Source: Sulfurisphaera ohwakuensis
Lineage (GTDB): Archaea > Thermoproteota > Thermoprotei_A > Sulfolobales > Sulfolobaceae
Assembly: GCF_009729055.1 (NCBI RefSeq)
Contig: NZ_CP045484.1
Location: 2,181,834 to 2,245,833 of the forward strand
Length of the DNA stretch: 64,000 bases
Reading direction: 5' to 3'
Part shown: piece after piece, positions 1 to 7,072 of the stretch
Numbering within the stretch: position 1 is the stretch's first letter
Layout: every line of letters begins with the position of its first letter
The notes under the pieces: model-generated
The model's database searches: none
Told to the model about the DNA's origin: nothing
Seen by the model: only the letters and a program-made list of their open reading frames with translations
Made by a program: the position numbers and the translations under genes

Positions 1-528
1 CTATCACCACTAGTTGCGTTAGTTGTAATGTCATATCCTTATATGAAAAGGTATACAGCATTCGCAAATTATCAGATTGCCACAGTTCAAGGATTAGCTG
101 TATTTAGTGGGGCTGTAGCTTCATTGGGATTATATGCGTCATCGTTCTCTCAGCTTATAATTGGTATTCCATGGTTATTTGTAATTTCAACAATATTTTG
201 GGCTGTAGGGTTTGATTTATATAACCATATACCGGACTCTGAGTTTGATAGACAAATGGGGCTACATAGTTTTGCTGTTCTTTTAGGAAATAAGGCTCTA
301 AAATTTGCTGGTGTAAATCAAATACTTTCAGTAGTACTTGCTTTTGCTGGTGATTACTTTTATCAGCTCGGATATATAGGGTATTCAGCTACTGTCTTAC
401 ATGGATTAATAATGGCTTACGCTTACTATTTAGCTAATAAGGGTGATTTCGGAAGAGCATTTTACTATAATATATATTCTTCTGTCGTTTTAGGAGTAGG
501 AGTAATACTGGCAGTTATTTTACATTAA
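1..528 (+). CDS. UbiA-family prenyltransferase, 5' end missing
   Basis: The reading frame is already open at base 1 and ends with TAA at 526-528, so the N-terminal half lies outside the window; the ATG at base 28 is probably internal. At least five hydrophobic helices are visible. The segment DLYNHIPDSEFDRQMGLHS matches the second aspartate-rich motif (DxxxD) of UbiA intramembrane prenyltransferases, which binds the prenyl diphosphate through magnesium. Family members attach isoprenoid chains to quinone, heme or lipid head-group precursors in the membrane. The acceptor cannot be told here; a role in caldariellaquinone or lipid synthesis is only a guess. The first DxxxD motif is not in view. 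Confidence 0.85.
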   Translation, partial: LSPLVALVVMSYPYMKRYTAFANYQIATVQGLAVFSGAVASLGLYASSFSQLIIGIPWLFVISTIFWAVGFDLYNHIPDSEFDRQMGLHSFAVLLGNKALKFAGVNQILSVVLAFAGDYFYQLGYIGYSATVLHGLIMAYAYYLANKGDFGRAFYYNIYSSVVLGVGVILAVILH

Positions 529-603
529 AAAACTCATTGATTCTAGGTAACAAAAGAAAATATATAGTAATTTTAGTAATAAAAATTTCATTAAAAACTC
601 TTG

Positions 604-658
604 TTATCAGCGTCGGCCAAGTTCATCATATTCAGTGAGGGGTTCTTTCATCATTTTC
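604..658 (-). ncRNA. box C/D guide sRNA (canonical)
   Basis: On the minus strand the boxes read ATGATGA (C, 648-654), CTGA (D', 632-635), ATGATGA (C', 623-629) and CTGA (D, 607-610). The D' guide is AAGAACCCCTCA (636-647) and the D guide ACTTGGCCGACG (611-622), each exactly 12 nt, with a 2-nt D'-C' spacer. Both C boxes and both D boxes match the archaeal consensus perfectly. Such RNAs bind L7Ae, Nop5 and fibrillarin and direct 2'-O-methylation of rRNA or tRNA five bases upstream of each D box. It is a GC-richer patch in an AT-rich spacer. Targets were not assigned. Confidence 0.88.
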
Positions 659-973
659 AATAAAAATATATATAAGTACTCTTATATCGCTTAATTTTGA
701 AACGGTATGAGATACACACATAATATCTTATTTCACTTTTCTTTCAGTTTCCTAAGTGAAGATTATTTAGATACCTTGGAATCGAAAAGCAATAGTGTCG
801 TCATTTGTATATAAATTTATTAAATGACATCTCTTTATAAAGAGTATAAATATCGAATTAACATATTCTATGTACTAAAAATTTATAGAAATATAAATAG
901 TTTAATGATGATGCTATGTCGAAAAGCTAACAAAAGATTTAATCCTACTTGAATTTTCGAGATAAAAGGATAG
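659..973. other. AT-rich spacer with no recognisable gene
   Basis: About 315 bases between two guide RNAs. Only very AT-rich sequence and short stop-interrupted frames are visible. TATA-like stretches occur around 664-676 and 838-850 (on either strand), but no box, tRNA fold or coding pattern could be supported. Confidence 0.5.
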
Positions 974-1028
974 AGTCAGCCTCGGGTTCTATCTTCATAG
1001 TTCCGCAAAGGGCGGGCTTCATCATAAA
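974..1028 (-). ncRNA. box C/D guide sRNA overlapping a stop codon
   Basis: Minus strand: C box ATGATGA (1019-1025), guide AGCCCGCCCTTT (1007-1018), a degenerate D' (GCGG, 1003-1006), C' ATGAAGA (992-998), guide TAGAACCCGAGG (980-991, 12 nt) and D box CTGA (976-979). The C box contains the TGA stop (1022-1024) of the upstream GGCT gene on the same strand, so the RNA could be cut from the 3' end of that mRNA. The D half is canonical; the D' box is weak. The sequence complementary to the D guide, CCTCGGGTTCTA, resembles the T-arm entry of tRNAs, which is suggestive only. Confidence 0.75.
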
Positions 1029-1834
1029 AGTCCAGTACTCATACATCTATTTCCCCAACCGGTATTAAGTCCTTGTAAAATTAGATTTAAATATTCTTTT
1101 GATGGTTCTTTAGGATTTTCTTTATCTGGTGAGACATAAGCATATGCATAGTATTCTTTTCCAAATTCATCAACCACTTTTATAACGTCTCTCATATATT
1201 TTACTAGATGTTGTTCTGCTTTATCTAAGGCATTTAATTCATCTTCTATCATTATATAAATGTATCCACAGATTCTCCCTTCCTTATCTTCTATCAAGTT
1301 TGCGCAATATCCCCACCTGCATGGTATATTAAATATCATTCTATATCCAGTTGCAATTGCATTAATTTTTCTGAATATTCTCTTTACTCCTCTTTGTTTA
1401 AGAATCTCTTCGTTCGTGTTTTCAGCATATGCGAAATAATTAAGAATAACTGGCATTCTAACATATTTTGAGTAATCTCCTTCTTCTATTAGATCTCTTC
1501 CAGCTATATCTTGGTTATAAACATAAATATATACATCTGAAAGGGAATATTTTCTTTTATTATCAAAATACACTTTAGTCTTTTCTCTTACATAGAGATC
1601 ATCTGGTCTACCTCTATAATCTTCTACTTTATCTAAAAGTAGTATAGTATTTTCATCTACTTCATAAACTTCTCCATAAATTATACCATCCCCTTTTACT
1701 ACACCCGGAAAGCTACCAAGATCATACATTTTATAACCTTCAGTATATGCTAAACCTACAAATCTTGAATTCTCTAGTAAATGATGTAATTCAAAACCGT
1801 ATCTCAATGAACCGTATACGAAAAGATACGGCAT
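1022..1834 (-). CDS. Tandem gamma-glutamylcyclotransferase (GGCT/AIG2-like) domain protein
   Basis: A 270-residue protein with two GGCT/AIG2-like folds. The first begins MPYLFVYGSLRYG, the classic YGSL substrate loop at the N-terminus of this family, and continues to about residue 125. The second starts near residue 130 (LNYFAYAENTNEEIL) and includes GYRMIFNIPCRWGYCANL and GYIYIMIEDELNALDKAE, the pattern of gamma-glutamylcyclotransferase-like proteins. Single-domain relatives cyclise gamma-glutamyl amines or peptides to 5-oxoproline; the substrate here is unknown. The gene abuts the 96-residue ORF upstream (last stop base 1835), suggesting one operon with it and the NfeD gene. Its stop codon lies inside a C/D box RNA. 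Confidence 0.75.
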   Translation of the reverse strand: MPYLFVYGSLRYGFELHHLLENSRFVGLAYTEGYKMYDLGSFPGVVKGDGIIYGEVYEVDENTILLLDKVEDYRGRPDDLYVREKTKVYFDNKRKYSLSDVYIYVYNQDIAGRDLIEEGDYSKYVRMPVILNYFAYAENTNEEILKQRGVKRIFRKINAIATGYRMIFNIPCRWGYCANLIEDKEGRICGYIYIMIEDELNALDKAEQHLVKYMRDVIKVVDEFGKEYYAYAYVSPDKENPKEPSKEYLNLILQGLNTGWGNRCMSTGLL

Positions 1835-2125
1835 TTATTCTTCACCTATATACTCTGCCCATAGCTCTAACTCACTTACATCCATTTTTCTCTTTTTAGT
1901 ATTCCCTTCTATTATATATGCATTCTTTATTATAACTTCATCCCCATTTATTTCTCCTTCAATTTCTATTACTCTATTTTCACTTTCCATATCTTCATCT
2001 GAACTCATTGCCTCTTTAATCGATGGAGGAGTGTAATGAATTATAACTGTATTTTCGTTTCTAATTATAGAGTAACCGTAATTTTTCAATTTCTCAATAA
2101 CTGAAAGTTTAATTTTTACCATCAC
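1835..2125 (-). CDS. Conserved-looking hypothetical protein, 96 aa
   Basis: I do not recognise this protein. It is 96 residues, acidic, soluble, with alternating beta-type strands (VIIHYTPPS, RVIEIEGEI, DEVIIKNAYII) and an acidic tail ending WAEYIGEE. Its start overlaps the 3' end of the NfeD-like gene by about 17 bases and its stop abuts the GGCT gene, so the three are very likely translated from one message. Either M1 or M2 could be the start. Confidence 0.7.
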   Translation of the reverse strand: MMVKIKLSVIEKLKNYGYSIIRNENTVIIHYTPPSIKEAMSSDEDMESENRVIEIEGEINGDEVIIKNAYIIEGNTKKRKMDVSELELWAEYIGEE

Positions 2126-2474
2126 TTGTAAGCTTTTTAACTCTTAATTTTAAACCTTCCATTCCCGTTACAATTACTCTATCACCCTCTACAATAGGTT
2201 CTTCGGCTATTGCTTTCCACATTTCACCTTCAATAATAACATATCCTTCTCCATTTAGTGGTATATCCTCTACAGCCTTTCCTATTTTTCCCACATAAGT
2301 GTAAAGGTTTCTTTTTCTTGTTTTATATATAACATAACTTATTCTATAAGAGATGAAGCCAACAATTGCCATTGATGGTATTGCAACTATAGGGTTAGCA
2401 TATTCCCCAGTTAATACTAAAGCAGCAATTACAATGGCTATAATTATAATTGGAATAACAATATGACTTACCAT
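2109..2474 (-). CDS. NfeD-like membrane protein with OB-fold domain
   Basis: The start chosen is the ATG at 2472-2474 (MVSHIVIPIIIIA), giving about 121 residues; a longer frame reaches 2552 but would overlap the divergent thermopsin gene and adds an unlikely basic leader. Two hydrophobic helices (about residues 1-25 and 28-50) are followed by a short beta domain: VGKIGKAVEDIPLNGEGYVIIEGEMWKA, ending GDRVIVTGMEGLKLRVKK. This is the OB-fold signature of the C-terminal NfeD domain. NfeD proteins usually pair with stomatins; a stomatin gene lies at 3823-4605, across a thermopsin gene on the other strand. It is the short NfeD form without the ClpP-like protease domain. Confidence 0.8.
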   Translation of the reverse strand: MVSHIVIPIIIIAIVIAALVLTGEYANPIVAIPSMAIVGFISYRISYVIYKTRKRNLYTYVGKIGKAVEDIPLNGEGYVIIEGEMWKAIAEEPIVEGDRVIVTGMEGLKLRVKKLTSDGKN

Positions 2475-2508
2475 AATATTTAATAGGAGACGATAGAAAA
2501 ATATTTTT

Positions 2509-3807
2509 ATGAAAATTTTAGCGATATTCCTAATAATATTTCTTGCTATCACACCACTTATTACATTATCCCTTTCAAGCTCAGCATTTACTGTATCATA
2601 TCCTATGGGAATGTCATTTTACTCTCTATTTTCAACTTATTTTACAACTGAGGTAATGGGAGTCATTAATATAACATCAATGAATATAGGCTCTTCCTAT
2701 TTGCCTAACGGTCAATATTTAACTACTGGAAATGCGTCATTGCAATTAAATGCAATGATTGATGGCTTATATTGGGCTCAAGATGTTATTTTATTTCATC
2801 AAATATCTAACAATGAATTTAAAGCTACTTTAGTTTTAAATCTTTGGAATTTAACTGGTCCTTTTACAATTCCCGTTAACGGTAGCGTTACCACATATCA
2901 AGGCCTAGGCGTTATTTGTTATCAAGGCCCCAGCTTTATTGTTACACTACCTACTTCAATTGTCTTGTTTATGATTGATAATTCTACTTTGTATTTTGGT
3001 TATAGCATTGGCGATAAATCTGGAATATTTTATGAAATACCATTAAGCGGGGAGTTTGAGATAGGTAGTTTATCTATTGCTGGAATTCCAAATGATGTAG
3101 AGTTTGTATTTGGTGGACCAGGAGGTGGTAGTGTAGTAGATATGCAAGTAGAAGGTACAATGAATATCTATTTTATGCAGAGTGGGAAATTATCTCTAGT
3201 ACCATATGCTTACTCAATTGGTTTTGATACTGCTGAATCAGTTGTTGGTATAAGATCCTCTGCAAACCTTACAAATCTTTGGAAGCCGAATACTATATTA
3301 TCGTCTGGTTCAGATGATGCAATAGTTTTATGGCCAGTAAAACCTGAGATTTCTACTCTTCAAAGGAATAGTACAGTATATGTAAACATAAGTTTCAATG
3401 GTAAACCACTTTCAAACCAAAAAATTGTAATCGAGGATTTAGGCCTTACGGGTTTAGTTCCTATAAGCGTAAACTATACTAATGATTCTGGCTATGTGGT
3501 TTTCAGTAATATTTCCTCACCACTATATGTCGTTTATTACCCTGGTAATTTTACTTTGTCTTCAGACTATATAGTTTCTTCACCTATTATTAACTCTATT
3601 TTAACTCATGTAAAGAGTATTTATGATAGTATGGTTAGTTTTCTAAAAAGTTATAATTTCAAGAAGTCAATATCGTCATTCTTTACTAACATTCACAGTG
3701 CAACATATAGTGAATCCACAAGTGTAAATTATCTAATTTTAATCTATATTCTCGGCTTTAGTGTCGGGATTGTAATTTCAGCCTTGTTGATAAGATTTAA
3801 ACTCTAA
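2509..3807 (+). CDS. Thermopsin-family acid protease, membrane-anchored
   Basis: A 432-residue exported protein. Residues 1-25 form a signal peptide. The body (about 30-260) carries thermopsin (peptidase family A5) features: YPMGMSFYSL near the N-terminus, a region of alternating polar strands, GLYWAQDVILFHQIS, which matches the YWVQNV-type block of thermopsins, and a glycine-rich FGGPGGGS. Residues about 275-360 look like an Ig-type beta domain (STVYVNISFNGKPLSNQKIVI), and residues about 405-430 form a C-terminal transmembrane anchor followed by RFKL. Thermopsins act outside the cell at acid pH. Start at ATG 2509; the gene diverges from nfeD with only about 34 bp between, so they share a promoter region. 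The catalytic residues cannot be named from sequence alone. Confidence 0.8.
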   Translation: MKILAIFLIIFLAITPLITLSLSSSAFTVSYPMGMSFYSLFSTYFTTEVMGVINITSMNIGSSYLPNGQYLTTGNASLQLNAMIDGLYWAQDVILFHQISNNEFKATLVLNLWNLTGPFTIPVNGSVTTYQGLGVICYQGPSFIVTLPTSIVLFMIDNSTLYFGYSIGDKSGIFYEIPLSGEFEIGSLSIAGIPNDVEFVFGGPGGGSVVDMQVEGTMNIYFMQSGKLSLVPYAYSIGFDTAESVVGIRSSANLTNLWKPNTILSSGSDDAIVLWPVKPEISTLQRNSTVYVNISFNGKPLSNQKIVIEDLGLTGLVPISVNYTNDSGYVVFSNISSPLYVVYYPGNFTLSSDYIVSSPIINSILTHVKSIYDSMVSFLKSYNFKKSISSFFTNIHSATYSESTSVNYLILIYILGFSVGIVISALLIRFKL

Positions 3808-3822
3808 AAACATATTATATTT

Positions 3823-4605
3823 ATGATATCAGTTGGAGAAATATTAGGACTAGTATTTCTGGTTATTATAATCCTTATCTTTTTAGCAATGTCTTTTAGG
3901 ATAGTAACTGAATGGCAAAGGGCTGTTGTCTTAAGACTTGGTAGGGTTCTAGGCGTAAAAGGTCCTGGGATAATATTTCTTATACCTTTCGTTGATAGAC
4001 CTTTACTAGTTGATTTAAGAATAGTTACTGTTGAAGTTCCACCACAGACTATAGTAACAAAAGATAATGTTACAGTTACTATAGATGCCGTAGTATATTA
4101 CAAAGTAGTTGATCCTTTAAAGGCTGTTGTCAGCGTAAGTAACTATCCGGCTGCGGTTTTAAATTATGCTCAGACTTCTCTAAGAGATATTGTTGGTCAA
4201 ATGGAGTTAGATGAAATACTGACGAAAAGAGAAGAGATAAATAGGCGTTTACAAGAGATTCTTGACACTGTTACTGAAGGTTGGGGAATAAAAGTTACTC
4301 AAGTTACAGTTAGAGATATTAGATTATCTCCAGAGCTTTTATCTGCAATGGCAGAGCAAGCTAAAGCTGAACGATTAAGAAGAGCTAAAATTATATTAAG
4401 TGAAGGAGAGAGACAAGCAGCCAATATATTAGCTGAAGCTTCGCTATCTTATCAAAATAATCCAGTTGCACTTCAATTAAGGTTCTTAGAAATGTTAAGT
4501 GATATTTCTCAAAGGGGTAATATGGTAATAGTAGTTCCAGCTGGACAAGAATTTTATGCTACCCTCTCTACACTTAAAAATGTAATCACATCGACTAAAC
4601 AATAA
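3823..4605 (+). CDS. Stomatin/prohibitin-like SPFH-domain protein (slipin)
   Basis: 260 residues. An N-terminal transmembrane helix (about 5-28) is followed by an SPFH domain: WQRAVVLRLGRVLGVKGPG, IIFLIPFVDRP, VPPQTIVTKDNVTVTIDAVV, all diagnostic of the stomatin subfamily. A helical region (EQAKAERLRRAKIILSEGE, about residues 185-205) forms the oligomerising coiled coil. Stomatins form ring-like assemblies on the inner membrane face and commonly pair with NfeD proteins, as seen here at 2109-2474. The gene starts 15 bases after the thermopsin stop, so the two are co-transcribed. Its stop is followed immediately by a guide RNA on the other strand. Confidence 0.92.
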   Translation: MISVGEILGLVFLVIIILIFLAMSFRIVTEWQRAVVLRLGRVLGVKGPGIIFLIPFVDRPLLVDLRIVTVEVPPQTIVTKDNVTVTIDAVVYYKVVDPLKAVVSVSNYPAAVLNYAQTSLRDIVGQMELDEILTKREEINRRLQEILDTVTEGWGIKVTQVTVRDIRLSPELLSAMAEQAKAERLRRAKIILSEGERQAANILAEASLSYQNNPVALQLRFLEMLSDISQRGNMVIVVPAGQEFYATLSTLKNVITSTKQ

Positions 4606-4657
4606 TCAGATGGACTAGGACACATCAAAGGTCAGTTTGTGGTCTTTTCATCATCTT
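4603..4657 (-). ncRNA. box C/D guide sRNA antisense to the stomatin 3' end
   Basis: Minus strand: C box ATGATGA (4648-4654), guide AAAGACCACAAA (4636-4647), D' CTGA (4632-4635), 3-nt spacer, C' TTGATGT (4622-4628), guide GTCCTAGTCCAT (4610-4621), D CTGA (4606-4609). Both guides are 12 nt. Only C' departs from consensus, which is common. The D box directly abuts the stomatin stop codon (4603-4605). The RNA fills the whole gap before thiN and explains why an upstream start for thiN at 4637 is unlikely. Confidence 0.87.
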
Positions 4658-4684
4658 TTTATTTTTTTATCCTTATCTGTATAT

Positions 4685-5236
4685 ATGAATGAAAGAGAAG
4701 AGGTTTTAATAAAATTAAAGCAAGCTGTTGATAATTTTGTTAGTGAAGATAGAGCATATTTACTAATACCAGAAATAAGAACAAATATCGGTTATGCAAT
4801 AAGTGATGCAAAGAGCGCTAATGACGTTGCAGCTATCCCTGGAAGATTGACTGTAGCTTTCAATAGAGTAATTTATTGTTTACCACCCGCTTTTGGTGCT
4901 TCTGATCATGTGGCAAGAGTTATACTCACTGCTATGAGTTTTGATAAGAAAAAAAGAAGTTCAATTAACTTAAAATATTATAAAGAGATCGTGGAGAAAC
5001 TTCCTAGAGAAGATACGTTTATATTTAATCGCGAGGAAGAACCTGAAGAGAGTAGGAAAGCCGAGGGTCATACAATGAATTTTATGATGAAAAAGGCTTA
5101 TGAGGAGTTAAATAAGATACCAACTTACGTTGTTGACTTAGGTGGTTATGGAAAAGAACCTACAATATTTATACTAGAGGAAGACCCTCTTATTGTAGTT
5201 AGAAAGGCTCTTGATTTACTCAGATTTCTCGAATAA
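4685..5236 (+). CDS. thiN: ThiN-family thiamine-phosphate synthase (stand-alone domain)
   Basis: 183 residues from ATG 4685 (MNEREEVLIKLK). A longer frame from 4637 would run through a guide RNA and add an odd hydrophobic leader, so it was rejected. The protein is one ThiN domain: the landmarks AYLLIPEIRTNIGYA, NDVAAIPGR, FGASDHVARVIL, EEPEESRKAEGHTMNF and GYGKEPTIFILEEDP appear in the order known for this family. ThiN joins HMP-pyrophosphate and thiazole phosphate to give thiamine phosphate and replaces ThiE in many archaea, usually fused to ThiD. Here it stands alone with no HTH domain, so an enzymatic rather than a ThiR-type regulatory role is favoured. Its 3' end overlaps the convergent PadR gene by 21 bases. 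Confidence 0.8.
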   Translation: MNEREEVLIKLKQAVDNFVSEDRAYLLIPEIRTNIGYAISDAKSANDVAAIPGRLTVAFNRVIYCLPPAFGASDHVARVILTAMSFDKKKRSSINLKYYKEIVEKLPREDTFIFNREEEPEESRKAEGHTMNFMMKKAYEELNKIPTYVVDLGGYGKEPTIFILEEDPLIVVRKALDLLRFLE

Positions 5237-5674
5237 TTCAAGGATATCTTTTTTACAATTCTGTAGTATATTGCTAATTTGTTGTAGTTTCTTATTGTCA
5301 ACTTTTTCTCTATTAACATATATTACATAGCCTATCTCAAATAGAGTATCAATTATTTCTCTCTTAATAGGACTATTGGGTGAAAAGAAATCCTCCCTTT
5401 CTCTTTTTAATCGGTTGAATTCTTCTATTCCTTTACTTGTTAATTTATACATTTTCTTTCCGTTTTCCTCAAATGCTTCTATAAGACCCTCATTTAATAA
5501 TGATCTTAAAACTGGATATATAGATCCTGGGCTAGGTTTATAAAACCCCCCGGTCTTAGATTGAATGCTTTTTATTATTTCATAAACATACATAGGTTTT
5601 TCAGCGAGAGAGGAGATGACTAAAGATTTAAGTGCACCTCGTTTTATTCTATCAAGTGAAATTTTTCTCATCAA
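5216..5674 (-). CDS. PadR-family transcriptional regulator
   Basis: 152 residues. The winged helix-turn-helix spans residues about 10-90: LKSLVISSLAEKPMYVYEI, then GGFYKPSPGSIYPVLRSLL, the PadR recognition-helix signature, and LIEAFEENGKKMYKLTSKG for the wing. The C-terminal helices (about 95-150) would dimerise. PadR proteins are mostly ligand-responsive repressors. It diverges from the flavoprotein gene at 5791 with about 115 bp between; an inverted repeat TTTAGG-5-CCTAAA (5730-5746) just before that gene's TATA box is a possible operator. Two methionines start the protein; either may be used. Confidence 0.9.
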   Translation of the reverse strand: MMRKISLDRIKRGALKSLVISSLAEKPMYVYEIIKSIQSKTGGFYKPSPGSIYPVLRSLLNEGLIEAFEENGKKMYKLTSKGIEEFNRLKREREDFFSPNSPIKREIIDTLFEIGYVIYVNREKVDNKKLQQISNILQNCKKDILELFEKSE

Positions 5675-5729
5675 AAATACATTAACTTTAGGCTTTAAAA
5701 ATAGTTTAACACCTTTTTTAAATCATAAT

Positions 5730-5757
5730 TTTAGGGTAATCCTAAACTTTATAAAAT
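5730..5757 (+). promoter_or_regulatory. Inverted repeat and TATA box before the flavoprotein gene
   Basis: TTTAGG (5730-5735) and CCTAAA (5741-5746) form a 6-bp inverted repeat with a 5-bp spacer. It sits immediately upstream of the TATA-like TTTATAAAAT (about 5748-5757), which is 34-43 bp before the ATG at 5791. The position suits a repressor or activator site, and the divergent PadR protein is the obvious candidate ligand. Inference only. Confidence 0.4.
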
Positions 5758-5790
5758 AAGTTTTTATGTAATTAAAGATAAAAAGCTCCT

Positions 5791-6924
5791 ATGAAAAAAG
5801 TAGTTGTAGTGGGAGCTGGAAATGGAGGAACAGTTGTAGCTAATAACTTAGCTAAATATAATGAAGTAAATGTAACAGTAGTTGAGCCTTCGGAGTATCA
5901 TTATTATCAACCTGGAATTGTAGATGTTGTTATGAGTTTTGAAAAAGAAGATAAGATAATGAGAAAAGTTAGTGAAATATTAAATCCTAGGGCTAGGCTA
6001 ATTCAGGATAGAGTAATAAAAGTTGACATAGAAAATAGAAAAGTTATAACACAAAAAGGTAAAGAAATAGAATATGAATACCTGGTCCTTGCTCCAGGTG
6101 TTATAAACAAAGATATTGGATTACCGCACTGGCATAATTTGGATGGAGCTATTAAACTAAGAGAACAAGTAAATTCTTTCACTGGAAAGAAAATAGTTGT
6201 TGGCTATTTTGGGATTATAAAATGTCCTATGGCACCTTTCGAATTTGCATTTTTATTAAGGCAGAGATTTCCTAAGGCTGATATAACGCTCATAAATCCA
6301 GTTTCTCAACCTCCAGAACTACAAAAACCAATGGCTGAAAAATTAGGTAAGAGAGCAAAAGAATTGAATATAGAAGTTATAAGGGGAGTAAAAATAAAGG
6401 AGGTAGACAAGGAGAAAAAGATGATATATGCTGATGATGGACAAGTATTCTCTTACGATCTAGCACTAATTGATACTCCAATTAGAGTTAGTGATGAATT
6501 TTCTAATCTAACTGACCAAAGTGGGTTTATCCCAGTTGATAAGGAAAAATTGAATTATAAAGATTATTCAGATGTATTCGTAGTTGGTGACGCTACAAAT
6601 ATTACCTTACCTCCAAAGACTGGAGCAATTGCTCATTTCCAGGCTATTACTGTTAGTAGTAACATTATCAATGACATAAGAGGTTATGAAAAGAAGACTT
6701 TTGATGGAAAAGCAATGTGTGCTGGATATGCTGGCTATAATGAAGGTTTGTTTGTTTATATGGATTATAAAAAGAGTAGAGCAATAGGTCCTTCTAAATT
6801 ATATAACGCTGCAAAACGTGCTTTCCTTAATCTTTATTGGTATACATTAACTGGAAAGATTGATTTTATGTTAGATCTTGTTTCAAAATATGTCAGCGGT
6901 GGTCCGACAATCACCACTCAGTAG
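5791..6924 (+). CDS. Sulfide:quinone oxidoreductase-like FAD flavoprotein
   Basis: 377 residues. The N-terminal dinucleotide-binding motif is VVVVGAGNGGTVVANNL (about residues 4-20); YEYLVLAPG (about 95-103) and DVFVVGDATN (about 261-270) are the second and third FAD-contact motifs of the FCSD/SQR family. Two cysteines sit where SQR redox cysteines are expected: Cys145 in IIKCPMAPFE and Cys310 in KAMCAGYAGYNEG. An amphipathic C-terminus could dock on the membrane. SQR oxidises sulfide to sulfur and passes electrons to quinone; flavocytochrome c-type and type II NADH dehydrogenase relatives are alternatives. Divergent from a PadR regulator. Its stop codon overlaps the last guide of a C/D RNA chain on the opposite strand. 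Confidence 0.75.
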   Translation: MKKVVVVGAGNGGTVVANNLAKYNEVNVTVVEPSEYHYYQPGIVDVVMSFEKEDKIMRKVSEILNPRARLIQDRVIKVDIENRKVITQKGKEIEYEYLVLAPGVINKDIGLPHWHNLDGAIKLREQVNSFTGKKIVVGYFGIIKCPMAPFEFAFLLRQRFPKADITLINPVSQPPELQKPMAEKLGKRAKELNIEVIRGVKIKEVDKEKKMIYADDGQVFSYDLALIDTPIRVSDEFSNLTDQSGFIPVDKEKLNYKDYSDVFVVGDATNITLPPKTGAIAHFQAITVSSNIINDIRGYEKKTFDGKAMCAGYAGYNEGLFVYMDYKKSRAIGPSKLYNAAKRAFLNLYWYTLTGKIDFMLDLVSKYVSGGPTITTQ

Positions 6925-7045
6925 TGCTCGACGTCATCATTCAGTAAGGGAGCGATCTTCACCAATTATCTGTTTCTTCCCACTTCATCACTCAGATATT
7001 GCGGGTTCAATCACCAATCATTAGGGGTGGAACAACATCATCGTT
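6915..7045 (-). ncRNA. Tandem chain of box C/D guide units (five guides)
   Basis: Reading the minus strand from 7041 down: C-like ATGATGT (7035-7041), guide TGTTCCACCCCT, degenerate D' AATG (7019-7022), C'-like GTGATTG (7008-7014), guide AACCCGCAATAT, CTGA (6992-6995), GTGATGA (6985-6991), guide AGTGGGAAGAAA, CAGA (6969-6972), GTGAAGA (6956-6962), guide TCGCTCCCTTA, CTGA (6941-6944), ATGATGA (6934-6940), guide CGTCGAGCACTA, CTGA (6918-6921). Guides are 11-12 nt throughout. The segments between 6991 and 6918 are strongest. CTGA and RTGATGA touch directly at two junctions. It may be two overlapping sRNAs processed from one transcript, or alternative products. It fills the 148-bp gap and overlaps the stop of the flavoprotein gene. 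Confidence 0.7.
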
Positions 7046-7072
7046 TTTAATTTCTAATTTAATTTTTAACTT

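Noticed and set aside
2475-2552. Longer N-terminus for the NfeD-like gene
   Set aside because: It would overlap the divergent thermopsin start and adds a basic, isoleucine-rich segment unlike NfeD; ATG at 2474 begins exactly at the first membrane helix.
4637-4684. Upstream extension of the ThiN frame
   Set aside because: It runs through the C/D guide RNA and encodes a hydrophobic leader that ThiN proteins lack; ATG 4685 fits the family start.
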